The translations under genes were made by a program, and so were the position numbers. DNA of 64,000 nucleotides from Rossellomorea aquimaris (GTDB lineage: Bacteria > Bacillota > Bacilli > Bacillales > Bacillaceae_B). Numbering within the stretch: the first letter of the stretch is position 1; every line of letters begins with the position of its first letter. Location of the stretch: positions 186,001 through 250,000 of the forward strand of contig NZ_JAIVAT010000009.1 of assembly GCF_020172085.1 (NCBI RefSeq), in the 5' to 3' direction. Positions 48,293 through 57,675 of the stretch are shown here, piece by piece. The notes beneath the pieces are model-generated. The model was not told the origin of the DNA, searched no databases, and saw nothing but the letters and a program-made list of their open reading frames with translations.

Positions 48293-49177
48293 TTACACTT
48301 TTAAGAATTTACGAACAGACATAAAGCTTCCCCAAGCCCCAATCAGGCAACCCATTAATAGAATTAATCCGTTTACTTGATAGATAAAGGGGGTAAAATC
48401 TAATATCTGAATAAAATTGTTTTGTAGTTTTGGTTTAATAAATCCATAAGCATAGTAATAACCTGTAGTGACAAGAGCGATCGGGATAATAGAACCTAAA
48501 ATTCCGAGCCATAACCCTTCAAGGATGAATGGCCAGCGTACAAACCAGTTGGTTGCACCCACGAGTTTCATTATCTCGATTTCCCTTCTTCTAGCGACAA
48601 TGGTGATTTTGATTGTATTTGAGATGAGGAACATGGCAGTAAACAATAGACCAATGATCAGTACAAGGCCAACATTTCGACTCATTTCCAGTACATTGAA
48701 TAGCTTTTCAATCTTTGCTTCACCATAAAGTGCTTCGTTCACACCTTCATACTCTCTTACTTGACCGGCAATCTTTCCAGTATCACGTGGATTCTTGGCT
48801 TTAACGATAAACACGTCATACAGTGGATTATCCTGTTCAAATAATCTGAAATCGTCTCCCAAGTCCTTTACAAGGTTCTGTAGTTCTTCTTCTTTTGAAG
48901 AATACTCAACGGATTCGACTCCATTTAAGTTTTGAATCTTTTTTTCTATTTGATCGATTTGAGATTGTTCTGTACCGATTTCAAGTAAAACCCGTACTTC
49001 AACGTCTTTCTCAATATCGGTTGCTACTTTGTTCATGTTTAGCATCAATACGATAAACACACCAACAAGAAGTAATGTTACGGTAACCGCACTCACTGAT
49101 GCGAATGTCATCCAGCCGTTACGGCCAATGCTCTTGAAGCTCTCTCTAAAATGTCTGCCATACGTTCTAGCTTTCAT
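48293..49177 (-). CDS. ftsX: Cell-division ABC transporter-like protein FtsX
   Basis: This 294-aa membrane protein has a cytosolic N-terminus, an extracellular loop between TM1 and TM2 (about 45-165) and three further helices. ATG 49177 (MKARTYGRHF) gives the B. subtilis-like length; the open frame to 49225 lies inside ftsE. It overlaps ftsE by 11 bases. With FtsE it transmits ATP hydrolysis to a wall hydrolase, here probably the M23 protein encoded next. Confidence 0.95.
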   Translation of the reverse strand: MKARTYGRHFRESFKSIGRNGWMTFASVSAVTVTLLLVGVFIVLMLNMNKVATDIEKDVEVRVLLEIGTEQSQIDQIEKKIQNLNGVESVEYSSKEEELQNLVKDLGDDFRLFEQDNPLYDVFIVKAKNPRDTGKIAGQVREYEGVNEALYGEAKIEKLFNVLEMSRNVGLVLIIGLLFTAMFLISNTIKITIVARRREIEIMKLVGATNWFVRWPFILEGLWLGILGSIIPIALVTTGYYYAYGFIKPKLQNNFIQILDFTPFIYQVNGLILLMGCLIGAWGSFMSVRKFLKV

Positions 49178-49853
49178 AACCGTAATCACCTCGCTGTTCA
49201 TCCCGGACAATGCGGCCATTTTCAATGGCGATTACCCTGTGCTTGATTGTGTTTACGATTTCACGGTTATGCGTAGCCATTATGACCGTAGTGCCACGGT
49301 TGCTGATTTCTTCAAAGATGTTCATAATGTCCCAGGAAGTTTCAGGATCAAGATTCCCTGTAGGCTCGTCAGCAATCACAAGCTTCGGCGTATTCACGAT
49401 GGAACGTGCAATCGATACACGTTGCTGTTCCCCGCCTGATAATTCATTCGGCAACATTCTTGCCTTATGCTTTAATCCGACTAGGTCAAGTACTTCCATG
49501 ACCCTCTTCTTAATCTGTTTTGGATGTTCTTCTATTACTTCAAGTGCGAAGGCTATGTTTTCATAGATTGTCAGCGATGGTAGCAGTTTGAAATCCTGAA
49601 ACACGACTCCAACATTTCTTCGTAAGTATGGAACTCTACTATTCTTCAGTTTTGCGAGATTGATACCATTAACGATGATATCTCCTTTGGAAGGACGTTC
49701 TTCGCGATACATCATTTTGATGAACGTAGATTTCCCGGCGCCACTTGGACCCACAACATACACAAACTCGCCTTGCTTAATGTGGACGTTAAAGCCATTA
49801 GCAGCCATGACACCGTTGCTGTACTGCTTGTAGACGTCTTTCATTTCTATCAT
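49167..49853 (-). CDS. ftsE: Cell-division ATP-binding protein FtsE
   Basis: This 228-aa ABC ATPase has Walker A GPSGAGKST, the signature LSGGEQQR and Walker B LVIADEPTG. It pairs with FtsX. The region upstream to cccB is 550 bp, so the ftsEX-M23 operon probably has its own promoter. Confidence 0.96.
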   Translation of the reverse strand: MIEMKDVYKQYSNGVMAANGFNVHIKQGEFVYVVGPSGAGKSTFIKMMYREERPSKGDIIVNGINLAKLKNSRVPYLRRNVGVVFQDFKLLPSLTIYENIAFALEVIEEHPKQIKKRVMEVLDLVGLKHKARMLPNELSGGEQQRVSIARSIVNTPKLVIADEPTGNLDPETSWDIMNIFEEISNRGTTVIMATHNREIVNTIKHRVIAIENGRIVRDEQRGDYGYES

Positions 49854-50174
49854 ATTAAAATCACCTAATTTGTATTTATGTAGTTACCCTCTTGGCTGTT
49901 ATCGACATATGTACACGGTGCGTAACCAAAGTCGTCTTTACCAACGTTAGACAAAAATTGGTGAAAAAACTCGAATTACGCTTCCGAAAATAATTATAAC
50001 ATCACTTTATAGTAAGTTAAGGAAAAAAATTATTACATTTTTATTTCAGAACGTGAAAAAATGTGAATTTTTTACCTGTTTTGTTGTCGATTTTACCTAT
50101 ATTAAGTTTAATTTATAGTTCTTTTTATCTATTACTAGGTACTAAAACTACATCCTTAAGTTTGAGGAGTATAC

Positions 50175-50318
50175 ATTAAAGAACGTTATCCTGATGCTAT
50201 TCTGCTTAAGTTACTAGGTTATAATCAAGAACCTAATAAAGTATATGAGTGTAAGAATACCTTCTGTAACAAAGACTTAAAGAGGGACGAAATTAACGTT
50301 GTGGGTAAAGAAAATTAA
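50175..50318 (+). other. 47-codon frame without a standard start, possible gene remnant
   Basis: AGGAG is followed after five bases by ATT 50175, and the frame runs IKERYPDAILLKLLGYNQEP ... ending at TAA 50318. The composition is protein-like, with CKNTFC resembling half of a zinc ribbon. No ATG, GTG or TTG start is present, so it is either started at ATT or the decayed end of a lost gene. Confidence 0.3.
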
Positions 50319-50378
50319 TAGATATTATTGCTTGTGAATAATGAGGTAAGTCAAAAACGCTCAAACAAATATAAAAAA

Positions 50379-50404
50379 GAAGAATCCAAAGTTGGACTCT
50401 TCTA
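50379..50404 (-). terminator. Terminator of cccB
   Basis: AGAAGAATCCAA pairs with TTGGACTCTTCT with one mismatch; TTTTTT follows on the minus strand. Confidence 0.85.
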
Positions 50405-50410
50405 GCGAAA

Positions 50411-50725
50411 TTATTTCTTATTCGATAACCACTCAGCCACAGCCTCTGCTTCATCACCTTCAATGAGTCCAGGAGGCATTTGACCTTTACCATTTTTGAT
50501 GGTTTCAAGGATTTGATCTTTGCTTAATTCAGCACCAATATTTTTCAGGGCCGGTCCCATTCCGCCTTCAAGGTTCCCCCCATGGCAGCTGGTGCATTTA
50601 TTGTTGACGATTTTTTCAGGGTCCACTCCACCGGAGCTTGTTTCTGTACTGTCGCCGCCGTCACCGCCACATGCGGCAAGTACCAATGAAGCGCCAAATA
50701 GAACACCAAGTAGCTTTTTCTTCAT
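50411..50725 (-). CDS. cccB: Cytochrome c-551 lipoprotein CccB
   Basis: This 104-aa lipoprotein has a lipobox LAAC with Cys19, a Gly/Ser-rich linker, the heme site CTSCH at 44-48 and a likely Met ligand in GQMPPG. It carries electrons on the outer face of the membrane. The position between ftsE and yvjA matches B. subtilis. Confidence 0.95.
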   Translation of the reverse strand: MKKKLLGVLFGASLVLAACGGDGGDSTETSSGGVDPEKIVNNKCTSCHGGNLEGGMGPALKNIGAELSKDQILETIKNGKGQMPPGLIEGDEAEAVAEWLSNKK

Positions 50726-50807
50726 TTATTATCCCCCTCGGAAAACATTTATCAGAGTCGCGGATGTGATGATAAGTCCGTTCCTCTCTTACATAATTAT
50801 ACCAAGT

Positions 50808-51680
50808 TTAAACCCGTTTGAAACCTTCCCCCAATACTTCAGAAGCGTCCATAGTGACGACAAAGGCAGAGGAATCAATGGTTTTAACCAGTTGTTTCAG
50901 TTTTGTGAATTCTGTTTGATCGACAACACACATGAGGATTGGACGCTCATCATCTGTATAACCACCGTATGCAGATAGTTTTGTCACCCCGCGGTCGATT
51001 TTATTCAAAATTCCTTCGCGAACTTCTTCCTGTCGGTTGGTGATGATCAGTGCCATTTTGGACCTGCTTATTCCAACCTGGACGAGATCGATCGTTTTAC
51101 TTGTGACATATAAACCGATAAGGGCGTATAACCCACGCTCGATATCATAGACGATAGCGGCCGAAAGAACGATCATTCCATCGATGAGGGCTACACAAGT
51201 TCCAAGTGACAGTCCCGTGAACTTGTTGACAATCTGCGCGGCAAGGTCCGTCCCTCCCGTTGAAGCTCTTCCCCGGAACACAATCCCTAAACCAAGTCCT
51301 ACACCGATCCCTCCAAAAAGGGCACCAAGTAGCGGGTCTTCCGTCCATGGTTTCCAGTCTTCAGTCAAGAATACAACAAGTGGTAAAAACACCGTACCGA
51401 TGGCTGTTTTGACACCGAATTGCAACCCTAGAAAGATCAGGCCTGCTATAAATAACGGAATGTTAAATGCCCATTGGACATAAGCGGGCTTCCAGTCAAA
51501 AAGTCCATTTAGGATGGTCGATATCCCGCTCACCCCTCCGGAGGCCACCTCATTCGGAAGTAAGAACACATTAAACGCAATCGCTACAATCGTCGACCCA
51601 AACACAACAAACAAATACTCTAACAACTTCTCTTTCCGTGGATTAAATACCTGCTCACGACGCCTTTCCTTCAAACCCAT
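50808..51680 (-). CDS. yvjA: YitT/YvjA family membrane protein
   Basis: This 290-aa protein has five to six N-terminal membrane helices with FLLPNEVASGGVSGISTIL and STGGTDLAAQI, and a C-terminal cytosolic DUF2179 domain (about 210-290). Function is unknown; relatives bind or move small ligands. ATG 51680 follows AAAGGAG; the upstream frame to 51767 contains decayed repeat DNA. Confidence 0.9.
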   Translation of the reverse strand: MGLKERRREQVFNPRKEKLLEYLFVVFGSTIVAIAFNVFLLPNEVASGGVSGISTILNGLFDWKPAYVQWAFNIPLFIAGLIFLGLQFGVKTAIGTVFLPLVVFLTEDWKPWTEDPLLGALFGGIGVGLGLGIVFRGRASTGGTDLAAQIVNKFTGLSLGTCVALIDGMIVLSAAIVYDIERGLYALIGLYVTSKTIDLVQVGISRSKMALIITNRQEEVREGILNKIDRGVTKLSAYGGYTDDERPILMCVVDQTEFTKLKQLVKTIDSSAFVVTMDASEVLGEGFKRV

Positions 51681-51750
51681 CCAGTACGACTCCTTTAACC
51701 TATGTATTAATAGTATGAGTACAAACCCTTCCTTTGATGCAACGCTCTTC

Positions 51751-51784
51751 AGTGACGGACCTCTCAATCAGGACTCCGTTATTG
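51751..51784. repeat. Decayed GGGACGGACC repeat
   Basis: AGTGACGGACCTCTC and the following AGGACTCCGTTA resemble arms of the GAGGGACGGACCT family with several substitutions. Confidence 0.35.
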
Positions 51785-51992
51785 TGAAGAAATATACAAT
51801 CAATGATGGATCTGCACACTCAATTTGAATGACTACAAGTAAATAAAGTGATGCATATCGAGGAAATTAATTGCTCTCATCCCCTCTACATCAACCTTTG
51901 AGAGTATAGCATGGGCATACAAAGGTGTAAATAACAGTCCAATAACGTATTAAAGCATTAATGGGATGACGTTGATGAAATGGTGTTTGGTT

Positions 51993-52057
51993 GAGGGACG
52001 GACCTCGGTGAAGGGTGCAAAACAGAGAAAATTAAGACCTCTAGAGGTCCGTCCCTC
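51993..52057. repeat. 65-bp GAGGGACGGACC inverted-repeat element
   Basis: GAGGGACGGACCTC (51993-52006) and GAGGTCCGTCCCTC (52044-52057) are perfect inverted arms around 37 bp. The element lies downstream of prfB. Confidence 0.88.
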
Positions 52058-52063
52058 TAAAAG

Positions 52064-52096
52064 AAAAACCGACCTTCGTATTTGGAAGGTCGGTTT
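52064..52096 (-). terminator. Terminator of prfB
   Basis: ACCGACCTTC (52068-52077) pairs with GAAGGTCGGT (52085-52094); on the minus strand TTTTTCTTTT follows. Confidence 0.88.
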
Positions 52097-52104
52097 CGGG
52101 TTAC

Positions 52105-53206
52105 TTATTTTATTTTGGATCTCAGGTAGGCGTTGATGAATGGATCGATGTCGCCGTCCATGACACCTTGTACGTTGCCTGATTCTGTGTTGGTTCTGTG
52201 GTCTTTGACCATGGAATATGGGTGAAAGACGTAGGAACGGATTTGGCTTCCCCATCCGATTTCCTTTTGCTCTCCACGAATCTCAGCAAGCTCCTGCTCT
52301 TGTTCTTCGATTCGCTTTTGGTAGAGCTTCGCTTTCAGCATTTTCATGGCTGACTCACGGTTTTTGATTTGGGAACGCTCTGATTGGCACGTTACCACGA
52401 CGTTAGTTGGTAGGTGAGTGATACGAACAGCTGAGTCGGTTGTATTGATGTGCTGTCCACCGGCTCCACTAGCACGGTACGTATCGATTTTAAGATCTTC
52501 CGTACGGATGTCGATTTCAATTTCTTCATTGAATTCCGGCATAACTTCACAAGACACGAATGAAGTGTGACGACGGCCCGAGGAATCGAATGGTGAAATA
52601 CGCACAAGACGGTGTACGCCTTTTTCAGCTTTTAAGTAACCATATGCGTTGTGGCCCTTAATCGCTAACGTTACACTCTTGATTCCCGCTTCATCCCCCG
52701 GAAGATAATCGAGTGTTTCCACCTTGAATCCACGCTTCTCACCCCAACGAGTGTACATGCGTAGAAGCATGGAACCCCAGTCCTGTGACTCGGTCCCACC
52801 TGCACCTGGATGCAGTTCAAGGATGGCGTTATTTTTATCATGTTCTTCACTTAGGAGAAGCTGAAGCTCGTAGTCGTTTAATCGTTTAATTAGATCTGCA
52901 AGCTCTTCTTCCAGGTCCTTTTGAAGTTCTTCGTCCGGTTCTTCCTTGACGAGTTCAAGGGTCAGTTCAAGGTTTTCCTGCGATTCAAGCAATGATTTGT
53001 ATTCATTGACGAGATCCTTCAGGCCATTTCCTTCGTTGATGAGTCCCTGTGCTTTTTGCTGATCATCCCAGAAGTCGGGTTGGACCATGATTTCGTCCAG
53101 CTCCTGGATTCTTGCCTCTTTGTTTTCTAAGTCAAAGAGACCCCCTGAAGTCCGCTAATGTCTTAGCTGATTTTTCTAACTCTGCTCTGATTTCTGATAG
53201 TTCCAT
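52105..53206 (-). CDS. prfB: Peptide chain release factor 2 (programmed +1 frameshift)
   Basis: This 366-aa factor releases proteins at UGA and UAA. Frame 0 starts at ATG 53206 ([10 protein letters not shown]) and reaches an in-frame TGA as codon 25 (53134-53132). A +1 shift at CTT-TGA-C continues as [10 protein letters not shown] to 52105. The anticodon-like SPF tripeptide (RISPFDSSG) and the catalytic GGQ ([10 protein letters not shown]) are present. The usual total length is restored only by the shift. RF2 thus controls its own level. It lies downstream of secA, as in B. subtilis. Confidence 0.97.
53132..53146 (-). promoter_or_regulatory. prfB +1 frameshift site
   Basis: The minus strand reads AGGGGGTCTCTTTGAC: an internal Shine-Dalgarno-like AGGGGG four bases before the slippery CTT and the TGA stop with C following. 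These are the standard elements for RF2 recoding. Confidence 0.97.
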
Positions 53207-53297
53207 GTGTGGTCACCTCTATAGTTATTTGGGTTGTTAATGCTTTGTAAAAGTCATTTTGGAGTTTATATTAGCCAGTGGTGTGATTTCCGCTGCA

Positions 53298-53392
53298 GGT
53301 GCTCGCTTTCCGCGGGGCGTGGGTTGAGCCTCCTCGGGCTAAAGCCCTGTGGGGTCTCAACTTCCACGCGTTTCCCGCAGGAGTCGAGCACC
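53298..53392. repeat. 95-bp four-helix hairpin repeat
   Basis: GGTGCTCG (53298-53305) pairs with CGAGCACC (53385-53392). Inside, CGCGGG pairs with the CCCGC region, GCGTGGGTTGAG with CTCAAC/CCACGC, and GGGCT with AGCCC at the tip. Such GC-rich hairpins are frequent between genes in Bacillaceae; I recognise the type but cannot cite a family name. It lies between secA and prfB. Confidence 0.75.
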
Positions 53393-53487
53393 TTCCGCTC
53401 CAATCAATAGTGTTTTACCACTTGCCATTTTACTAGTACATTCACTATTAATGCCTTCTATTTTATCTAACCTATAAAAACGGAAAA

Positions 53488-53527
53488 GTACCTGGAACTC
53501 ATTTTAGCAAAATAAGTCCCAGGTATC
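53488..53527 (-). terminator. Terminator of secA
   Basis: TACCTGGAACT and AAGTCCCAGGTA (53489-53525) form a long stem with complementary inner AT part. On the minus strand TTTTCC follows. Confidence 0.7.
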
Positions 53528-53543
53528 ATCTCATTTCTTTTAT

Positions 53544-56054
53544 TTATCCAGTTATGCCGTGGCAGTGTTTGTACTTTTTGCCACTTCCACATGGGCATGG
53601 GTCATTGCGTCCAACGTCTTCCTGTTTGCGGACTGGTTGTTTCTTGGCTTTTCCGCCTTCTTCTTTAGGGTTCACCGCTTGACCTTTGGCCACTTCCTGA
53701 CGCTCCAGGTTGTTGCGGATTTCCGCTTTCATGACGTATTTAGCAACGTCTTCTTCAATGGCAAGTACCATGCTTTCGAACATCGCGAATCCTTCATGCT
53801 GGTATTCACGCAGTGGATCGTTTTGTCCGTATGCACGGAGGTGGATACCTTGACGAAGTTGATCCATGGCATCGATGTGATCGATCCATTTCGTATCAAC
53901 CGCGCGAAGCAAGATGACTTTTTCAAACTCACGCATTTGCTCAGGCGTCAGCTGCTCTTCTTTTTCATTATAGCGGTGCTGCACGTCTTCAAAAATGAGT
54001 GCCGTCATTTCATCCGCTTCTTTTCCGCGAAGATCATCGACTGTTACGTCATGCTCGGGTAAAAGATTGGCATTCACGTAATCGACAATGCCTTGAAGGT
54101 TCCAATTCTCCATCTCTTCTTCTGCTGTATGTGCCGCTACCTGGCGTTCGATGGCTGATTTGATCATGCCTTCTACGATTTCACGAAGGTTTTCGGAATC
54201 GATGACTTCGTTACGCTGTTTGTAAATGATTTCACGTTGTTGACGCAATACATCATCATATTGAAGAAGCTGTTTACGAGCATCAAAGTTGTTTCCTTCC
54301 ACTCGTTTTTGAGCTGATTCTACAGCACGGCTGACCATTTTACTTTGGATCGGCTGTGAATCGTCCATTCCAAGACGTTCCATCATGCTCTTCATATTGT
54401 CAGAGCCGAAACGGCGCATCAATTCATCTTCCATTGAAAGATAGAACTGAGTCACCCCGGGATCCCCTTGACGACCTGCACGTCCACGAAGCTGGTTATC
54501 GATACGGCGCGATTCGTGACGCTCAGTACCAATAACTGCAAGACCACCAAGATCGAGAACTCCGTCACCTAGTTTGATATCCGTACCACGACCGGCCATG
54601 TTCGTCGCAATCGTGACAGCACCAGGCTGACCGGCTTCTAAGATGATTTCCGCTTCACGGCCATGATTTTTCGCATTCAGTACATTATGGCGTACGCCTT
54701 TTTTCGTTAAAAGTTTAGAGATAAGCTCTGACGTTTCAACGGCAACTGTACCGACCAGTACAGGTTGTCCTTTATCGTTTCGCTCTTTAATGTCTTCCAC
54801 TACCGCGTTGAATTTCCCTTCGATGGAAGCATAAATCAAATCGGCGCGGTCATCACGAACGATTGGTTTGTTTGTAGGGATGACGATAACGTTCATGTTG
54901 TAAATGTTACGGAACTCTTCTTCCTCCGTCTTCGCTGTACCTGTCATACCGGACAGCTTTTCATACATACGGAAGTAGTTCTGGAACGTGATCGTTGCCA
55001 TCGTCATACTTTCGTTTTGAATTTCGAGTCCTTCTTTAGCTTCGATCGATTGGTGAAGACCGTCACTGTAACGGCGGCCCTTCATCAGACGACCCGTGAA
55101 GGAGTCAACGATGACAATTTCGCCTTCCTGAACCACATAATCGACATCACGATGCATACTGACGTGGGCTTTCAGCGCCTGGTTGATATGGTGATTGAGA
55201 GTTACATGTGAAATATCGAACAGGTTATCAATATGGAAGGCTCTTTCTACCTTGCTGATTCCTTCTTCAGTTAATTGAACACCTTTCGTTTTTTCATCGT
55301 ACGTGTAATCCTCTTCTTTTTTCAGTGTACGCACAACCGCATTCGCCTGGATATAAAGCTGAGGCGTGCGCTGAGCATTACCGGAAATGATCAAAGGTGT
55401 ACGTGCTTCATCGATCAGGATGGAGTCGACCTCATCGATTACGGCAAAATGAAGGCTGCGCTGTACCATTTGATCTTTATAAAGGACCATATTGTCGCGC
55501 AGGTAATCGAACCCAAATTCATTGTTCGTACCATATGTGATATCCGCTTTATAAGCATCGCGTTTTTCTTCTTTAGACATAGAGTTAAGGTTCAAGCCGA
55601 CCGTCAGTCCTAAGAAATTATACAGCTTACCCATTTCCTCGGCATCACGGCTCGCAAGATATTCATTGACCGTGATAACGTGAACGCCTTTTCCAGTGAT
55701 GGCATTCAAGTAAACAGGCATTGTCGCCGTCAGGGTTTTACCTTCACCGGTTTTCATCTCGGAGATGTTCCCGCCATGGAGGGAAACACCACCCATCAGC
55801 TGTACACGGTATGGATATAGTCCAAGTACACGGCGAGCCGCTTCCCGCACGACAGCAAAGGCTTCAACGAGCATGTCCTCTAAATCTTCACCTTTTTGAT
55901 AGCGTTCCTTGAATCGCTCTGTTCTTTCACGGATTTCATCATCCGTCAGGCGTTCCATATCGGGGCCTAATTCTTCTATTTGATCGGCCAGTTTCTCCAG
56001 CCTCTTAATTTCTCTTTTATTTGCATCGAACACTTTGTTTAATAGACCAAGCAT
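53544..56054 (-). CDS. secA: Preprotein translocase ATPase SecA
   Basis: This 836-aa motor drives proteins through SecYEG. It has Walker [22 protein letters not shown], helicase-like GRGTDIKLG and RAGRQGDPG, and a C-terminal zinc site [16 protein letters not shown] that binds lipids and SecB-like partners. ATG 56054 ([10 protein letters not shown]) follows AGGAGCG and gives the usual length. Confidence 0.98.
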   Translation of the reverse strand: MLGLLNKVFDANKREIKRLEKLADQIEELGPDMERLTDDEIRERTERFKERYQKGEDLEDMLVEAFAVVREAARRVLGLYPYRVQLMGGVSLHGGNISEMKTGEGKTLTATMPVYLNAITGKGVHVITVNEYLASRDAEEMGKLYNFLGLTVGLNLNSMSKEEKRDAYKADITYGTNNEFGFDYLRDNMVLYKDQMVQRSLHFAVIDEVDSILIDEARTPLIISGNAQRTPQLYIQANAVVRTLKKEEDYTYDEKTKGVQLTEEGISKVERAFHIDNLFDISHVTLNHHINQALKAHVSMHRDVDYVVQEGEIVIVDSFTGRLMKGRRYSDGLHQSIEAKEGLEIQNESMTMATITFQNYFRMYEKLSGMTGTAKTEEEEFRNIYNMNVIVIPTNKPIVRDDRADLIYASIEGKFNAVVEDIKERNDKGQPVLVGTVAVETSELISKLLTKKGVRHNVLNAKNHGREAEIILEAGQPGAVTIATNMAGRGTDIKLGDGVLDLGGLAVIGTERHESRRIDNQLRGRAGRQGDPGVTQFYLSMEDELMRRFGSDNMKSMMERLGMDDSQPIQSKMVSRAVESAQKRVEGNNFDARKQLLQYDDVLRQQREIIYKQRNEVIDSENLREIVEGMIKSAIERQVAAHTAEEEMENWNLQGIVDYVNANLLPEHDVTVDDLRGKEADEMTALIFEDVQHRYNEKEEQLTPEQMREFEKVILLRAVDTKWIDHIDAMDQLRQGIHLRAYGQNDPLREYQHEGFAMFESMVLAIEEDVAKYVMKAEIRNNLERQEVAKGQAVNPKEEGGKAKKQPVRKQEDVGRNDPCPCGSGKKYKHCHGITG

Positions 56055-56280
56055 GTGTAAACGCTCCTTTATCTGTGTTGGAATGAGAGCCAAACGTCAC
56101 AAGTATAACGAATGAAAATGAGATTCCGATGAGAAATATGTGAAACCCCTGTAAAATCCCAGGAAATCCATCCCCATCACTCTTCTTTACATTCGCTACA
56201 AAACGCAATATTCCTCCCACCAAAACACGATATATTCCCTATCAATCTTACCACTATCCCATATCGGTTACAACTTAGGC

Positions 56281-56384
56281 TTTGAGGGACGGACCTCCCT
56301 TTTTCAGACTTTTGAAGGAATGAATGTTATTATACCAAGCTTTCTATTTCACATGAGCATAATATGGGAGGTCCGTCCCTCAAA
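56281..56384. repeat. 104-bp MITE-like inverted-repeat element
   Basis: TTTGAGGGACGGACCTCCC (56281-56299) and its exact complement (56366-56384) form perfect 19-bp ends. The 66-bp interior has no ORF. It lies between secA and the SEC-C gene and merges with that gene's terminator at 56383. Confidence 0.9.
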
Positions 56385-56414
56385 AAAAAGCCGCCTATGA
56401 TAGGCGACTTTTGT
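56383..56414 (-). terminator. Terminator of the SEC-C/HTH gene
   Basis: On the minus strand, GTCGCCTA pairs with TAGGCGGC and a long T run follows. The T run overlaps the end of the MITE-like element. Confidence 0.8.
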
Positions 56415-56436
56415 AGGGTTGTGTATATAGTTCGCG

Positions 56437-57546
56437 TTATGCGTTTGTTACTTTCAGCAATTCGTAAACGGTGTCTTGATAGCTTTCCCAGATTTGTTTG
56501 CTTCGTCTGGAGATGCTGTTGGCTGAGACATCGAAGTATTCGGCCAGTTCTTTTTGAACGTGGCGTATACTGATTTCTTCGATGTTTTTCGCCATGTCCA
56601 CCATTGCTCCCGAGTAAATTTTCGGATTTCGGATCGTTGGGCGTTCAGTGTAGAAGTATTTCTCCAGCACGGCTACGAGGAGCTCACTTTCTTTTTTATC
56701 TTCCCCTTTTTCAGAAAGGAAGGTTTGAAGGGATGTGATAGCTTCCGTGTATTCCGGCGTCTTCCAAATTTCTACTCCTTCAATGGAGTTTTCGGATTTG
56801 TCTTCTGAATCCTGCTCTGCTTCAGCAGGTTTAGATGATGCTTTTCCTGCCTTCTTCTTCTCCGCACTATAAAGAACAAAACCGACATCCGCTATTTCCA
56901 GGTACTGACCTGATAGATAATCATGCAGTTTTTCAAACTCGCCCTGTTCAAAGCGGATCTTCACTAATTCCATCGCCGCTTTTTCAATGGTTGGATAAAT
57001 GAAGTATTGGGCAAATGGAAGGTACTTCTCTCCATTCGGTAATAGTAAACCTAAGAAGAAGCTGTTCTCCTCAAGTTTTCCGAATTTTTCTGTCACGACC
57101 AGGGTGTCTCCCGTGATGGCTTCCTCGACACGAAGCGTATTGTCATCAAGCTTCTCAACCGTACCGGCTGTCACTCGGATGTTCTTCCATGATTCCAATA
57201 CTGCTGCTGTCTGAGGGCGAGTCACCGTACTCAGCTGTTTATCGACGAACCGTTCAATCAAACGAACACCATCCACGTCCTTTTGAGTCGCTCCATACCA
57301 GCTGACAAACGCCATTTCATAAATATCAGGATCAGCCTGCATCAAATCCATCTTGGACAGGTAATGATGGTAGGATTCTTCCATCTCTGCAGACTGCGCC
57401 GAAGCGATAAAATCATAAAGCTGTGCCTGAAGCACATCCAACTCCTGACTCACCAGTGTATCTATATTCACAACGTTTTCACAGCATTTCTTATATTTCT
57501 TTCCACTGCCACATGGGCATGGTTCATTTCTACCGACTGTACTCAT
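56437..57546 (-). CDS. SEC-C zinc-binding protein with C-terminal HTH
   Basis: This 369-aa cytosolic protein begins with a SEC-C motif ([17 protein letters not shown]), the same zinc fold as the SecA C-terminus. A middle region (about 40-230) is of unknown type, followed by an acidic low-complexity linker (about 235-260) and a C-terminal HTH-like segment (VQKELAEYFDVSANSISRR). It is next to secA, but the spacing and the element between them argue against co-transcription. Function is unknown. The ATG at 57546 is the SEC-C start; the frame upstream is not supported. Confidence 0.7.
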   Translation of the reverse strand: MSTVGRNEPCPCGSGKKYKKCCENVVNIDTLVSQELDVLQAQLYDFIASAQSAEMEESYHHYLSKMDLMQADPDIYEMAFVSWYGATQKDVDGVRLIERFVDKQLSTVTRPQTAAVLESWKNIRVTAGTVEKLDDNTLRVEEAITGDTLVVTEKFGKLEENSFFLGLLLPNGEKYLPFAQYFIYPTIEKAAMELVKIRFEQGEFEKLHDYLSGQYLEIADVGFVLYSAEKKKAGKASSKPAEAEQDSEDKSENSIEGVEIWKTPEYTEAITSLQTFLSEKGEDKKESELLVAVLEKYFYTERPTIRNPKIYSGAMVDMAKNIEEISIRHVQKELAEYFDVSANSISRRSKQIWESYQDTVYELLKVTNA

Positions 57547-57633
57547 GTTTGTATTTACCTCCAACTTCTCTGAGTCCCGTACACAAATGTTCATTATATA
57601 ACATTTCAGGCATTCCTTAAACTGTTTTAAAAC

Positions 57634-57670
57634 AAGAAAAAAGAACCAATCCCTTTTGACTGGTTCTTTT
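57634..57670 (-). terminator. Terminator of the DUF1028 gene
   Basis: AAGAACCA (57641-57648) pairs with TGGTTCTT (57661-57668). On the minus strand TTTTTTC follows. Confidence 0.85.
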
Positions 57671-57675
57671 CCCTA

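Larger units (their letters stand above)
49854..50410. other. 550-bp AT-rich intergenic region between ftsE and cccB
   Basis: The first 300 bp are very AT-rich and hold no ORF; they probably contain the ftsE promoter, but I could not choose one. A possible 47-codon plus-strand frame lies at 50175-50318. The cccB terminator is at 50379. Confidence 0.6.

Noticed and set aside
51244..51256. AGGTCCGTCCCTC inside yvjA
   Set aside because: It encodes the conserved GTDL residues of the YitT family; the match to the repeat arm is probably chance. The same holds for GTDL in the M29 peptidase near 59062.
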